Position numbers and translations under genes: made by a program. A DNA stretch of 64,000 bases, from contig LFLB01000007.1 in the NCBI GenBank assembly GCA_001543005.1, positions 1 through 64,000 on the forward strand, read 5' to 3'. How positions within the stretch are numbered: the first letter of the stretch is position 1; the number at the start of each line of letters is the position of its first letter. The notes below the pieces were generated by a model. The model was given only the letters and a program-made list of their open reading frames with translations, was not told the DNA's origin and searched no databases. Source of the DNA: Candidatus Spongiihabitans thiooxidans. GTDB taxonomy: Bacteria > Pseudomonadota > Gammaproteobacteria > Arenicellales > Poriferihabitantaceae. This document shows, in pieces, positions 25,037 to 34,299 of this stretch.

Positions 25037-26044
25037 TTACCGCGCCTTAAAGGCGTCCACGATCGCTTTGCCTTCCGGGCCGGCTTTCTGCAACCAGGAT
25101 TCGGTCATGATAGCACCAACCTGTTTAAGATCCGTCGACAGTTGTTCCCCGGCGGGCTGAACTTTCATGCCATTTGCGGCGAGTTGAGTCAAATACCAGT
25201 TGCTGAGCTGTTCCGATTTTGCGGTGCCAGCGGCCTCGGCCATCATGGCCACGCCTTTGACAATATTTTGGGTTTCTTGGTCGAGTGCATTCCAGGCATC
25301 TTTGTTGACGAAAACGTAATTCCGCGGCAACCAGGCCTGAACATCGTAAAAATAGGTCAGATGCTCCCAAACCTTGCGGTCATAACCGGTTGAACCGGAA
25401 GAAACGAACGCTTCGGCAACACCGGTGGCCAATGCCTGCACAAGTTCCGCGGCCTCAATTTGAACCGGATTCATGCCCATCAACTCGGCCAATTGGTTGG
25501 TCGCGGCGTTATAACCGCGAAACTTGATGCCCTTGGTGTCGGCCATGGAGTTAATCGGTTTCTTGAAATAAAGCCCCTGGGCCGGCCACGGCACCGAGTA
25601 CAGCAAGACAAGATTTTGTTTGTCCATGAGCTCGCTGAGTTTCGGCTTGGCGATTTTCCACAACTCGGCCGATGCCTCATACGAAGTCGCCAAAAAAGGA
25701 ATTGAATCGATACCGAACAAGATGTTTTCATTTTGGTGTGCAGAGAGTAATCGCTCACCAATGGGCACTTGTCCGGTCTGCACCGCACGTTTGATTTCAT
25801 TGCCCTTGAACAGCGAACCACCGCCATGAATGACAATCTTGAGCTTGCCGCTGGTGGCGAGCGTTACGGCCTCGGCAAATGCTTTGCCGTTTTGGGTGTG
25901 GAAGTTGCTGTCGGCATAGGCCATCGGCATATCCCACTGCTCGGCATTGGCGCTGCCGCTAGCTAAAACGATTGACGCGCCAAAGATAATTGACGCAAAC
26001 GCCAATAGGGTTTTTAAGAATGTGTCACGCATATTATTAGGCAT
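25037..26044 (-). CDS. dctP: TRAP transporter periplasmic substrate-binding protein
   Basis: A 335-residue solute-binding protein. ATG 26044 is favoured over 26062 by GAGGAAAAC just upstream. A signal peptide (hydrophobic LLAFASIIFGASIVLASGSANA, split as 11 and 11 residues around Gly) ends with an Ala-x-Ala-like site before EQWDMPMAY. The DctP-family Arg that binds a carboxylate is probably in GIKFRGYN (around 150-157). It delivers the ligand to DctQM. First gene of the transporter operon, with the DadA-like gene 46 bases upstream in the same direction. Confidence 0.9.
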   Translation of the reverse strand: MPNNMRDTFLKTLLAFASIIFGASIVLASGSANAEQWDMPMAYADSNFHTQNGKAFAEAVTLATSGKLKIVIHGGGSLFKGNEIKRAVQTGQVPIGERLLSAHQNENILFGIDSIPFLATSYEASAELWKIAKPKLSELMDKQNLVLLYSVPWPAQGLYFKKPINSMADTKGIKFRGYNAATNQLAELMGMNPVQIEAAELVQALATGVAEAFVSSGSTGYDRKVWEHLTYFYDVQAWLPRNYVFVNKDAWNALDQETQNIVKGVAMMAEAAGTAKSEQLSNWYLTQLAANGMKVQPAGEQLSTDLKQVGAIMTESWLQKAGPEGKAIVDAFKAR

Positions 26045-26090
26045 ATTGTTTTCCTCTTTCATAACTTGATTATTAATAATTTCGATTCCT

Positions 26091-27365
26091 TCAGCTAAAC
26101 CGGTCGCAACGATAAGGGTCGAGATCGACGTTTTGCTGAAGTCCCATCACATGCTGGGCCACGACCCGACCGGTCTTGGGCCCTGCGGTCAAGCCAACAT
26201 GTTGATGTCCGTAGGCGAAATAGACTTGGCGGCTGGACGGTGCCGGCCCGATGACCGGCAAGCTGTCCGCCGTGGTCGGCCGGTGCCCCATCCAAGTCCG
26301 TTTCGTTTCGTATTCCAAACCCGGCAGCACGGCCCTGGCTGCGCGCAACAACAATTTCACAGGGCCTTTTGAAGCCGGCGCATCCAGGCCACCGAATTCG
26401 ATAACCCCGCCCAGACGCAAGCTGTCCTGCATGGGGGTGATGACGCATTTACGCGCCGCATCCATGACCGGGACCGAGGGTTGCTTATTCGCGTGCAACA
26501 ACTCCAGATGGTAGCCACGCTCCGATTCGAGGGGTACGTTGGCGCCCAATTTTGCCGCCAGCTTATGCGACCAGGCACCGGCGGCGATGACCGCTTTGTC
26601 AGCCTTGATGTCATGATCATCTGCCTGCAGAACGACGCCGTCATGGCGCGTAACCACTCCTTTAATGTCTGCCCGAACCACTTCTCCCCCGGCCGCGGCA
26701 AAACCTTTGGCGAGGTCGCTGACGTAGTTTCCAGGGTTGGCGATCATGCCATGATCCTTCAAGAGCACGGCAAATTCATATTTCTTTGATAGGACTGGAT
26801 CGAATTCGCGTATTGACTCGCCTTGCAACGTGTCCCATTCAAAACCGTGTTCGCGGCGCAACCTCCAGCTGAATGCGTCGCGCTCAAAAGCATCGCGGTT
26901 TTCATACAGGTACAGATACGAGCACGCGCGTAGCCAGCGCTCGGCATCGGTTCCTCGCGCCAGGGCGCGGTGCTCGTCGACGCTGTCGAACAGCAGTGGA
27001 ATCAGCTTACGCACAATATATTCAACCCGCTTGCGACTTGATGAGCGAAGGTAAGGAATCAGCCACGGCAGCAGATGCGGCAAATAGGACCAGTGCATAA
27101 ACAAAGGCCCATCGCGGGCAAACAACATGATTGGCGCCTTGAGCAAAATACCTGGCGTTGCCACCGGGACGACCGCGCAGCGTGCCAGGACACCGGCGTT
27201 GCCATAGGAAGCGGCCTCGATGCCGCCCGGTTCCTGGCGGTCGATCATGGTAACCGCCGCGCCCAGGCGCTGAAGATGCAAGGCGCAGGAGACACCGACT
27301 ATACCGGCACCGACCACGGCGATATTCGGTGGTTTTTGCCCGTTCATAGCCGCTGACTTGCCCAT
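26091..27365 (-). CDS. D-amino-acid dehydrogenase-like FAD oxidoreductase
   Basis: A 424-residue DAO/DadA-family flavoprotein with the dinucleotide-binding motif VVGAGIVG (17-24) and a C-terminal block GPAPSSRQVYFAYGHQHVGL that contacts FAD. The DadA family oxidises D-amino acids to 2-oxo acids and ammonia, feeding electrons to the respiratory chain. An internal ATG at 27347 is an equally good start; neither has a clear ribosome-binding site. It sits between the ThDP enzyme and the TRAP genes on one strand, so it probably acts on the imported compound or a derivative. Exact substrate unknown; glycine- or sarcosine-oxidase-like activity is possible. Confidence 0.82.
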   Translation of the reverse strand: MGKSAAMNGQKPPNIAVVGAGIVGVSCALHLQRLGAAVTMIDRQEPGGIEAASYGNAGVLARCAVVPVATPGILLKAPIMLFARDGPLFMHWSYLPHLLPWLIPYLRSSSRKRVEYIVRKLIPLLFDSVDEHRALARGTDAERWLRACSYLYLYENRDAFERDAFSWRLRREHGFEWDTLQGESIREFDPVLSKKYEFAVLLKDHGMIANPGNYVSDLAKGFAAAGGEVVRADIKGVVTRHDGVVLQADDHDIKADKAVIAAGAWSHKLAAKLGANVPLESERGYHLELLHANKQPSVPVMDAARKCVITPMQDSLRLGGVIEFGGLDAPASKGPVKLLLRAARAVLPGLEYETKRTWMGHRPTTADSLPVIGPAPSSRQVYFAYGHQHVGLTAGPKTGRVVAQHVMGLQQNVDLDPYRCDRFS

Positions 27366-27405
27366 AACATTGTAGCCGTCACGCCCAGTCTGTTATGTTT
27401 ATGCC

Positions 27406-29121
27406 TCAGGCAATCCATTCGCTTACCGGGGCCTGGGCATCCTGTAACGGTTGGCTGATAATATCGACCAGAGTCGGGCCATGGTGTTCGATAGCCCGTT
27501 TGAACACCCGCCGCAGGTCAGCCGGGTCTTCGACTCGCCAGCTTTTTACCCCGAACGACTCGGCCACGGCGGCGTGGTCGGTGCGGTTGAAATCAACGGC
27601 ATAGTAGCGTTGCTTGAACCCGGCTTTCTGGCCCGCCTTGATCCAGCCGTAAACACTGTTGGAAAACACCAGAAACATAATCGGAAGATTGAGGCGAGTA
27701 ACGGTTTCGAGTTCCCCGACGGTAAAACCAAAACTGCCATCCCCCATGGCGGCGACCACCCTGGATTTGGGTCGTCCAATCTGAGCGCCAATCGCTGCCG
27801 AAAGGGCATAACCGAGCGCGCCATGCGCTCGATTGGAAATAAAATATCGCCCGGCGTGTGGGATCCGATAAAATGCGGAGAAATAAGGGCACGGTGTTCC
27901 AGGGTCGGCCACGATCACCGCATCGGATGGCAATATCTGGTTCAATTCGGCGATCACCCGCTCCGGCTTTATCGGACTGTCGTCGCTGGCAGCCAGTGCA
28001 TAAAAGTTTGCGAATTTAACTTTCAAAGCCGACGCCACTTTTTCCGCGCCGCCAAAATCGACCTGCTCCGTACCCATCTCCTCAAAGACAAGGTTCAAAG
28101 CCTCGAACGCCAGACGAACATCCGCGACCACCGCCACGGCGGTCGGATAATTGGCCGATATAACCATGGGGTCGCTGTCGATATGGACAATTTTCACGCC
28201 CGTTGGCGGCGAGCGCCAGCGCTCTGTGGTCACCGATCCGGCCCGGCAACCGGCATAGACGACCAGATTAGCCTGGTCGATAATCGCACGAGTGGCCGGG
28301 ACACCGCCGTTCGATCCGACCACACCAAGATGATTGGCATGATTGTCCGCCAGGCTGCCTTGACCGCTGACTGTGGTCGCGACGACGATGTTTAATCTTT
28401 CTGCCAGTGCCTGCAAGGCTGCTTCTGCACGCGCCAGAACAACGCCACCGCCGCAGATAATAACCGGTTTTTTAGCCGCGACAATGGCGGCCGCAGCCGC
28501 CTCGATCGCCTTCGGGTCGGGCGCGCTCGGCCAAGCTGGAAACGTCACAAAATCGGGTTGCGCCCAGATATCGCTATGATCGACAGGGGCTGTTTGAATA
28601 TCGTAGGGCAGCCCTAGATGCGCCGCTCCAGGGCGCCCCGTGGTCATCGCCCGAAATGCCGTCCGCACCATGTTCGGCAACCTTTCCGCATTGTCAATGA
28701 CGCCGTTCCATTTTGTCAGGGGGCGGAACAGGCTGGTCTGATCGAGTTCGGTCAGCGGGTAACGCCCTCGCGACGTAATCGATACATCCGATGTGATCGA
28801 CAGAACAGCGACCGACGATTCATTTGCTTCAACCACGCCCGGCAGAATATAAGTGGCGCCGCCTCCACTGGGCCCTTCGCAGACACCAACGCGCCCAGTA
28901 ACACGCGCATAAGCATCCGCCATATAAGCCGCGCAACGTTCATCGCGGGTCAAAATATGCTGCATACCGTGATCAAGGCGGTACAGGGCATCGTAGAAAG
29001 GCAGAGTCGTATCCCCGCATAAACCGAATATATGTTTCACGCCATGCGCCTGGAGCAAGCGCACCATGGCTTCAGCACCATTCATGGCATTACCCATAGC
29101 ATTACCTTGAGTTTGCTGCAT
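27406..29121 (-). CDS. Acetolactate-synthase-like thiamine diphosphate enzyme
   Basis: A 571-residue ThDP-dependent enzyme of the acetolactate synthase/oxalyl-CoA decarboxylase superfamily. The catalytic Glu is likely in TRDERCAAYMADAYAR. The ThDP-magnesium motif runs from MGDGSFGFTVGELE to FSNSVYGW. ATG 29121 follows AAGGTT; the open frame to 29217 adds unrelated residues. There is no small regulatory subunit gene nearby, so it is unlikely to be the biosynthetic IlvB. A decarboxylase or carboligase acting on a 2-oxo acid made by the neighbouring DadA-like enzyme is the natural reading, but it is inference. Confidence 0.82.
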   Translation of the reverse strand: MQQTQGNAMGNAMNGAEAMVRLLQAHGVKHIFGLCGDTTLPFYDALYRLDHGMQHILTRDERCAAYMADAYARVTGRVGVCEGPSGGGATYILPGVVEANESSVAVLSITSDVSITSRGRYPLTELDQTSLFRPLTKWNGVIDNAERLPNMVRTAFRAMTTGRPGAAHLGLPYDIQTAPVDHSDIWAQPDFVTFPAWPSAPDPKAIEAAAAAIVAAKKPVIICGGGVVLARAEAALQALAERLNIVVATTVSGQGSLADNHANHLGVVGSNGGVPATRAIIDQANLVVYAGCRAGSVTTERWRSPPTGVKIVHIDSDPMVISANYPTAVAVVADVRLAFEALNLVFEEMGTEQVDFGGAEKVASALKVKFANFYALAASDDSPIKPERVIAELNQILPSDAVIVADPGTPCPYFSAFYRIPHAGRYFISNRAHGALGYALSAAIGAQIGRPKSRVVAAMGDGSFGFTVGELETVTRLNLPIMFLVFSNSVYGWIKAGQKAGFKQRYYAVDFNRTDHAAVAESFGVKSWRVEDPADLRRVFKRAIEHHGPTLVDIISQPLQDAQAPVSEWIA

Positions 29122-29458
29122 AAAATTAACCTTATGCCTTGCGGATTCCTGAGATGATATACACGTTTGTATAATAGTGATGTATTCAACTATGAACCTC
29201 CGTACAGAAGTTGTCAATGGCGTGTATAAGTCTTGTTAATGATAAATAAACTGTCCGCTTTTGTAACACATAAAGTGTCCGGATTTATGACTCGTTCCCA
29301 TGCTCCTGCGTGGGAACGAGGAGTTGGCTCTCCTTCTGCATCGGAGTGCCAAAGGTATCTGGGCTTATACATGGCGTTTAATTTGAGTTGCCAAACCTGG
29401 CAACATGCCATACACTTATTTTCTGTATACAATTTATGTGATGAGATATTTGTTTATG
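29122..29458. other. Divergent intergenic region with dispersed repeat
   Basis: This separates the leftward ThDP-TRAP genes from the rightward GntR remnant and racemase gene. It contains the palindrome CTCGTTCCCATGC...GTGGGAACGAG and the flanking 50-bp conserved segment described at 29291-29373. No credible gene. Confidence 0.55.
29291..29373. repeat. Dispersed repeat: CGTTCCCAtGC palindrome plus conserved GAGTGCCAAAGGTATCTG segment
   Basis: An inverted repeat CTCGTTCCCATGC/GCGTGGGAACGAG (29291-29320) is followed by a segment ending GAGTGCCAAAGGTATCTG and TATACAT. The palindrome recurs near 35449, 35607, 36076 and 42699. The second segment recurs at 42771-42817 and, inverted, at 42575-42600. 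No transposase gene is seen. Confidence 0.7.
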
Positions 29459-29632
29459 AGTTCTCCCTTCATGAGTGAACCTGAAAATAAAAACGCTGGC
29501 ATCGCCAAAGGTATTTATCCCATCGTTAAAAATATGGCGATTGTGTTCGAGTTCAAACCGGGCGAGAGCATAACCGAGGTCGATCTTGCCCGCCGCTATC
29601 AAGCAGAGCTACTGCCAAATTTATCGAGTTAG
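29459..29632 (+). pseudogene. Truncated GntR-family regulator (N-terminal HTH fragment)
   Basis: A 57-residue reading frame. KGIYPIVKNMAIVFEFKP (18 residues), then GESITEVDLARRY, reproduces the start of the GntR winged helix, where FKPGE-x-I-x-E-x-x-LA is the hallmark. It stops just before the recognition helix (the usual SRTPLREAL segment) and no effector domain follows; the next gene begins six bases later. It was probably the regulator of the divergent ThDP-DadA-TRAP genes and is now a remnant. An ATG at 29474 is the alternative start. Confidence 0.65.
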
Positions 29633-29637
29633 TTAGC

Positions 29638-30417
29638 GTGCCAAAGAGCGAAATGAGACAGAATTCCACGGTTGTTGGCGGCAAGACCGTTTATGGCGCT
29701 GCCGTCGGTATCTTGATGCTGGACACACGGTTTGCGCGCATTCCAGGCGACATCGGCAATGCAGGAACCTGGCCATTCCCGGTACTCTACAAGGTGGTCC
29801 GCGGCGCATCACCCGATCATGTGGTACGCCACGGCGCCGAGGGACTGGCCCAGAAGTTCATCGCCGCCGCCCGCGAACTGGTCTCCGATGGCGCTGACGG
29901 GATTACCACAAACTGTGGTTTTCTGGCTTTGTTTCAGGATCAACTGGCACAATCTGTCGGTGTCCCGGTCGCCTCGTCTTCGCTAATGCAGGTGCCTCTG
30001 GTGCAAAATATTTTGCCGCCGGGCCAGCGCGTAGGGGTGCTAACTATTTCAAAAGCGACTTTAACACCTGAGCAGTTGCAGGCTGCCGGCGTACCGATGG
30101 ATACCCCGATTGCAGGCACCGATGAAGGTCGGGAATTCAGCCGGGTAATATTGAATGACGAACCGACACTTGATGTGGAATTGGCGCGCGCCGACTTGAT
30201 CGATGCCGGTCGTCAACTTGTTACGGCGTTCCCGGACACGGGCGCCATCGTCCTTGAGTGTACCAACATGGGGCCCTATGCTGCTGATTTACGGCAAACG
30301 CTCGGCCTGCCTGTTTACAGCATCTATAGCTTTGTGACCTGGTTCCAGGCCGGCCTGATGCCACGGGTTTTCGGCCCACGATTAGTCGATCAAGGCGCGC
30401 CGTACCCCTCACCATAA
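29638..30417 (+). CDS. Aspartate/glutamate/hydantoin racemase-family protein
   Basis: A 259-residue protein with the paired catalytic cysteines of the Asp/Glu racemase superfamily: Cys93 in ITTNCGFL and Cys208 in VLECTNMGPY. These act as two-base acid-base catalysts that invert an alpha carbon, as in hydantoin racemase, or serve in maleate isomerases and arylmalonate decarboxylases. Start is GTG 29638; ATG 29653 is an alternative. Together with the DadA-like oxidase on the opposite strand it suggests a route in which an L-compound is converted to the D-form and then oxidised. That link is inference. Confidence 0.75.
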   Translation: MPKSEMRQNSTVVGGKTVYGAAVGILMLDTRFARIPGDIGNAGTWPFPVLYKVVRGASPDHVVRHGAEGLAQKFIAAARELVSDGADGITTNCGFLALFQDQLAQSVGVPVASSSLMQVPLVQNILPPGQRVGVLTISKATLTPEQLQAAGVPMDTPIAGTDEGREFSRVILNDEPTLDVELARADLIDAGRQLVTAFPDTGAIVLECTNMGPYAADLRQTLGLPVYSIYSFVTWFQAGLMPRVFGPRLVDQGAPYPSP

Positions 30418-30502
30418 GCAGGGTATCGTATCCCTTCTCGTCGGTGCCTCGATAAAGTAGAATCCTCTGGATTATCCAAGTCGCAGAGATAATTACAGCC
30501 TA

Positions 30503-31912
30503 ATGCAAACCATCACACGATTTCCGCCAAGTCCGACAGGTTATCTCCACATCGGCGGCGCGCGCACTGCGTTATTCAACTGGTTATATGCGCGCAAAAC
30601 CGGTGGCGAAATGGTATTGCGAATTGAAGATACCGATCAAAAACGATCCACTCAGGTGGCTATTGACGTTATTCTGGAATCTATGAAATGGCTCGGCCTG
30701 ACCTGGAATAAAGGCCCGTACTATCAGACTGAGCGCTTTGATCGATATGGCGAAGTAATCGATAAATTGCTCAAACAGGATGATGCTTATTATTGTTTTT
30801 GCAGCAAGGAAAGATTGCAGGAAGTTCGAGGCGCGCAACGGAAAAATGAAGAGAAGCCGAGATACGACGGTCGCTGTCGAGAATTAAATCGTATTCCCGA
30901 CGACCACGAAGATGCCGTAGTAAGATTTAAAAATCCATCACAAGGGACGGTAGTATTTGATGATGTTGTGCGCGGTCGGGTAGAAATTGCAAACGCAGAG
31001 ATGGATGATTTAATTCTGGCCAGAACCGATGGCACGCCGACCTATAATTTAACCGTGGTGGTGGATGATATTGATATGGGCATTACCCATGTCGTGCGCG
31101 GCGAGGATCATATCAACAATACCCCGCGGCAAATTAATATTTTTCATGCGCTAAAAGCCAATTTGCCGATGTTCGCTCACGTTCCGCTTATTCTCGGCAA
31201 AGACGGGCAACGCTTGTCGAAGCGCCACGGTGCGGTCAGCGTTCTGGATTATCGCGCCATGGGAATCTTGCCCGAAGCATTATTAAATTATCTGGTGAGA
31301 CTGGGCTGGTCGCACGGCGATCAGGAAATATTTGATCTCGATGAAATGATCGAACTATTTGATATTAAGGACATCAATAAATCGCCCGCCGCGTTTGACC
31401 TGGAAAAACTGTTATGGGTCAATCAACAATACATCGTCAACGCGCAGCAGAAGTACCTGGCGAAAAAAATGGCAAAAATTCTGAACCGTCGGGGCATCGG
31501 GTTAAACAATGGCCCGGACATGAATGAAGTAGTGGAAGTGATGCGGGAACGGGCGCAAACCTTGGAAGAAATGGCGGACAAGATTACGTATCTTTATACA
31601 GATTTTGACGGCTACGATCCCAAAGCAGTGAAAAAGAATATAAAAGCGGAATCAGGCAATTTGTTATCCGTTGTGCATAGCCAATTAGCGAGGATAGATG
31701 AATGGGACGAAGCGCACATCAATCAGGCAATCAATAATGTTATGGATACGGAAAACGTTAAACTAGGCGACTTGGCGCAACCCCTTCGCATCGCTATATC
31801 GGGCTCGTCGGCAACCCCATCAATTGACGTAACAGTGAAATTAGTGGGCCGGCATCGAACGTTGGAGCGCATCAAAAAAGCCATTAAATTCATAGCACAA
31901 AGCCTTCAATAG
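30503..31912 (+). CDS. gltX: Glutamyl-tRNA synthetase
   Basis: A 469-residue class I synthetase that charges tRNA-Glu. The HIGH signature is HIGG (16-19) in SPTGYLHIGGAR, the KMSKS signature is in QRLSKRHGAVSV (around 235-246), and a C-terminal anticodon-binding domain follows. Length is normal for bacterial GltX. The segment CFCSKERLQEVRGAQ lies where the zinc-binding region of E. coli GltX is found, but the full Cys set is not obvious. The gene is transcribed alone. The DNA is less GC-rich than the island before it and resembles the core genes further right. Confidence 0.95.
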   Translation: MQTITRFPPSPTGYLHIGGARTALFNWLYARKTGGEMVLRIEDTDQKRSTQVAIDVILESMKWLGLTWNKGPYYQTERFDRYGEVIDKLLKQDDAYYCFCSKERLQEVRGAQRKNEEKPRYDGRCRELNRIPDDHEDAVVRFKNPSQGTVVFDDVVRGRVEIANAEMDDLILARTDGTPTYNLTVVVDDIDMGITHVVRGEDHINNTPRQINIFHALKANLPMFAHVPLILGKDGQRLSKRHGAVSVLDYRAMGILPEALLNYLVRLGWSHGDQEIFDLDEMIELFDIKDINKSPAAFDLEKLLWVNQQYIVNAQQKYLAKKMAKILNRRGIGLNNGPDMNEVVEVMRERAQTLEEMADKITYLYTDFDGYDPKAVKKNIKAESGNLLSVVHSQLARIDEWDEAHINQAINNVMDTENVKLGDLAQPLRIAISGSSATPSIDVTVKLVGRHRTLERIKKAIKFIAQSLQ

Positions 31913-32291
31913 TCCCGCGAACAATTCTGTATTTAGCGTAACTGGCTTTGTGGGATTGCGATGAGTCGGACACGTTACGGGTTACAAAAGCGATCTTGAT
32001 AACCCCCAACATCGAAAACAAGTTTATGGGTTGTACTCACACCATAAATTATCTTCTGGAGGTTGATTACAATGTTTGCCGTTACGACTTACCCGCGCGC
32101 AAGTCGCCTGTTGCAGGCTGTTGATTATCCCCGCGGGTTTCGCCGGCGGTGCTGTGGTTGCGCTACCGGGTGGCGACGTCCAGCAGCGCCACCTAATCAA
32201 GTGCAATATGCGTTGCGTAAAATGACGCTGCCAAAGTGTATCGGCGAATTCTGGCGCCCCGAGTCAGCCATCTGGTGTTCCCCCTGCGGCA
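31913..32291. other. Intergenic stretch with one weak coding possibility
   Basis: Between gltX and the convergent TMTC-like gene. At 32072 an ATG follows a good GGAGGT with eight bases spacing and opens an 80-codon Arg- and Cys-rich frame to 32314, which resembles no family I know. The neighbouring frame reads LIIPAGFAGGAVVALPGG, like part of a membrane or signal segment, so it could be the frameshifted remnant of a small secreted protein. I would not call it a gene. Confidence 0.3.
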
Positions 32292-34166
32292 TTATTTCTC
32301 GTTGCTCTTCATAATCTGCAACAAGTTCTTGCGGTTGCTACGCGCCTGTTCCAGTAGTGGGTCCATCGCCAGCACCCGGTCGTAGCTGCGTAACGCTTCA
32401 TCAAGCCGGTTCAGCCCGAACAGCGCGACGCCGCGACCCACATAGTAATTGGCGTTGCCGGGGGACAACTCGTGCAGGGTTTGAAAGAGCTCAAGCACTT
32501 CCTGGTGGCGCTTCTGTTTGAGCCAGAACGCAGCCAGATGTACGACGGCCGAGGGGAGGCGCGGCGTGATTTCGACCGCTTGCTGGTAGTGCGCTTGCGC
32601 CTCATTAAACCGACCCTGCGCTTCGGCCACCCGCCCCATATCGGTGTACGCCTTGCTGATGCGAATCTCCGGGGAGGGTTGTTGCGGGGCGAGCGCCTGG
32701 TCGGTGCGATAGGCGGCGAGCGCTTCCTCGTAACGCTCCTGCTTTTCATACTCCTGCGCGAGACCCTGGTGGGCGAAGCGCGCCGTCGGGTTGAGGGCGA
32801 TGACGTGGCTGTAAAAGGTGACATTGTCGCGGTAGATACCCGCCTGCTTCCAGGGAATCGTCCCCAGCACCAACAGCAGCAACGCCGCCATGACCTGCGT
32901 GCCGATCCTGGACGCACCCTGCAGTTTGCCCGCACCCTGCGCCGCGACGGCCACCAGGGTTACGATGACCCCGGCCCCGGCCAGGTACTGATAGCGGTCG
33001 GCGACAAAGGAGTACAGCATGTAGCCGAAGTCCACGAAGCCCAGCGTCGGCGACAACGTGACCACGAAGAACAGCGCGCCGGCCAACGGTCCGCGACCGA
33101 TGCGGCCGCGGTAGAACCACAGCAGCGCCGGCGTCGCAACGGTGGCGAACAGGTATCCCCAAGCCAGCGGGGCGGCGACGCCCACTTCCCATCTCGGGTA
33201 AATGACTGCCAACCCGGTCGGCCACAGCAGTTTGCCCACATAGAACCACAACGCTTGCGCCGCGATCAGCGCGCGTTCAATCAGCGAGTAGTCAAAGGCG
33301 GTGGTGTCGCGGCCCTTGTAGAACGACAAGTCGGCGAAGGTGATGCCGAGCCCCAGCAGGAGGAACGGCAGCACCCGCACGAGGTCGGCGCCGGTCACGC
33401 GCGCCTGCTTCCACCAGTGCCAGATCAACAGCGACACCGGCAGGGTGATGACGATGGATTTGCTGAGCAACCTCAGCACGAACAACGCCAGCGCCAAGAC
33501 GTAGTGCCAGCGGTGTCGGTCCACTCCAAGGCGAGCACCGTCATCAAAGGAGCGCAGGTAGCTCAACACGCACGCCAGGGAGAACAGCGTCGCCAGCAAA
33601 TCCTTGCGCCCGATCACCCAGGTCACGGACTCCACATGCAAGGGATGCACGGCGAACACCGCCGCCGCAAACCACGCCCCCGGCACCCCCAGCCGCCGCA
33701 ACAGGCGCCACAACAACAACGTGATCGCAGCGTGTAGCAGCAGGTTGACGATGTGATAACCGGCCGGGTCAAAGCCCCACAGTTTGTGCTCCAGCCAGAA
33801 GGTGGTGTACAGGATCGGCCAGTAGTGCCCTTCAAATTGCGTCAGGCTACGAGGCTCAAACCAGATCTGCCAGAGACCGGACAAGGCCTGAATCGGCCGC
33901 GCCTGCGTCAACACAACATCGTCCCACACCAGACCCGCGCCGGTCGCGGGAAAGAAACTGACCGCCACCAGCAGGCACAGCGCCAGAGCGGCGAGCGGCA
34001 GGGGGATGTCGCGTCCGGAGAGAGATAAAAGCGGTTGCTGCGTTGCCGGTTTGGAAGACTGGATTCCTGCCTTCCCGGAAATGACGGCGTCTCGGGTTTC
34101 TGCGGTTTTACTGCCGCCCTTCGGTTGCTTGCGCCGGGGGTTGTTTCGGTTTTTTCTGCGCGCCAT
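32292..34166 (-). CDS. TMTC-like multispan membrane protein with C-terminal TPR repeats
   Basis: A 624-residue protein. Residues 1-45 are basic and low in complexity. About ten membrane helices follow, containing FEGHYWPILYTTFWLEHKLWG (split here: FEGHYWPILYTT and FWLEHKLWG), HPLHVESVTWVIGRKDLL and VADRYQYLAGAG, which are typical of bacterial relatives of TMTC/GT-C O-mannosyltransferases. From about 470 to the end there are TPR repeats. Such proteins probably transfer sugars from lipid carriers in the periplasm, but most are uncharacterised. The N-terminal GKAGIQS peptide is encoded by a dispersed repeat (34059-34088). The gene is strongly GC-rich compared with gltX, consistent with transfer. 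Confidence 0.8.
   Translation of the reverse strand: MARRKNRNNPRRKQPKGGSKTAETRDAVISGKAGIQSSKPATQQPLLSLSGRDIPLPLAALALCLLVAVSFFPATGAGLVWDDVVLTQARPIQALSGLWQIWFEPRSLTQFEGHYWPILYTTFWLEHKLWGFDPAGYHIVNLLLHAAITLLLWRLLRRLGVPGAWFAAAVFAVHPLHVESVTWVIGRKDLLATLFSLACVLSYLRSFDDGARLGVDRHRWHYVLALALFVLRLLSKSIVITLPVSLLIWHWWKQARVTGADLVRVLPFLLLGLGITFADLSFYKGRDTTAFDYSLIERALIAAQALWFYVGKLLWPTGLAVIYPRWEVGVAAPLAWGYLFATVATPALLWFYRGRIGRGPLAGALFFVVTLSPTLGFVDFGYMLYSFVADRYQYLAGAGVIVTLVAVAAQGAGKLQGASRIGTQVMAALLLLVLGTIPWKQAGIYRDNVTFYSHVIALNPTARFAHQGLAQEYEKQERYEEALAAYRTDQALAPQQPSPEIRISKAYTDMGRVAEAQGRFNEAQAHYQQAVEITPRLPSAVVHLAAFWLKQKRHQEVLELFQTLHELSPGNANYYVGRGVALFGLNRLDEALRSYDRVLAMDPLLEQARSNRKNLLQIMKSNEK
34059..34088. repeat. 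Dispersed repeat (GGATTCCTGCC...GAAATGACGG type) inside the TMTC-like gene start
   Basis: CTGGATTCCTGCC and GGAAATGACGGC frame a short palindrome. A relative lies at 34233-34262 in opposite orientation, and another type member at 436-489. Here it is read in frame as part of the N-terminal region. Confidence 0.55.
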
Positions 34167-34232
34167 GTGTGCTATTCAATTTTTATCTGGTTATATTTGC
34201 ACCCGCCGCCAACGGAATTCCCGTCCCCTTAC

Positions 34233-34262
34233 CGTCATTCCCGGGAAAACGGGTATCCAGAA
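34233..34262. repeat. Dispersed repeat (CGTCATTCCCGGGAAAACGGGTATCC type)
   Basis: CGTCATTCCCGG followed by an ACGGGTATCCAGAA end: the same repeat family as 34059-34088 in the other orientation. It lies just beyond the end of a broken small secreted-protein gene and may mark the site where that gene was cut. Confidence 0.55.
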
Positions 34263-34299
34263 TTGTACAACACCGCCATCAAGTTATGCAGCGTGGTTT

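Noticed and set aside
27451..28395. A 314-codon plus-strand frame
   Set aside because: Antisense to the ThDP enzyme gene; no recognisable motif.
32472..33737. A 421-codon plus-strand frame rich in Arg, Gln and His
   Set aside because: It is antisense to the TMTC-like gene and has the biased composition of an opposite-strand shadow.
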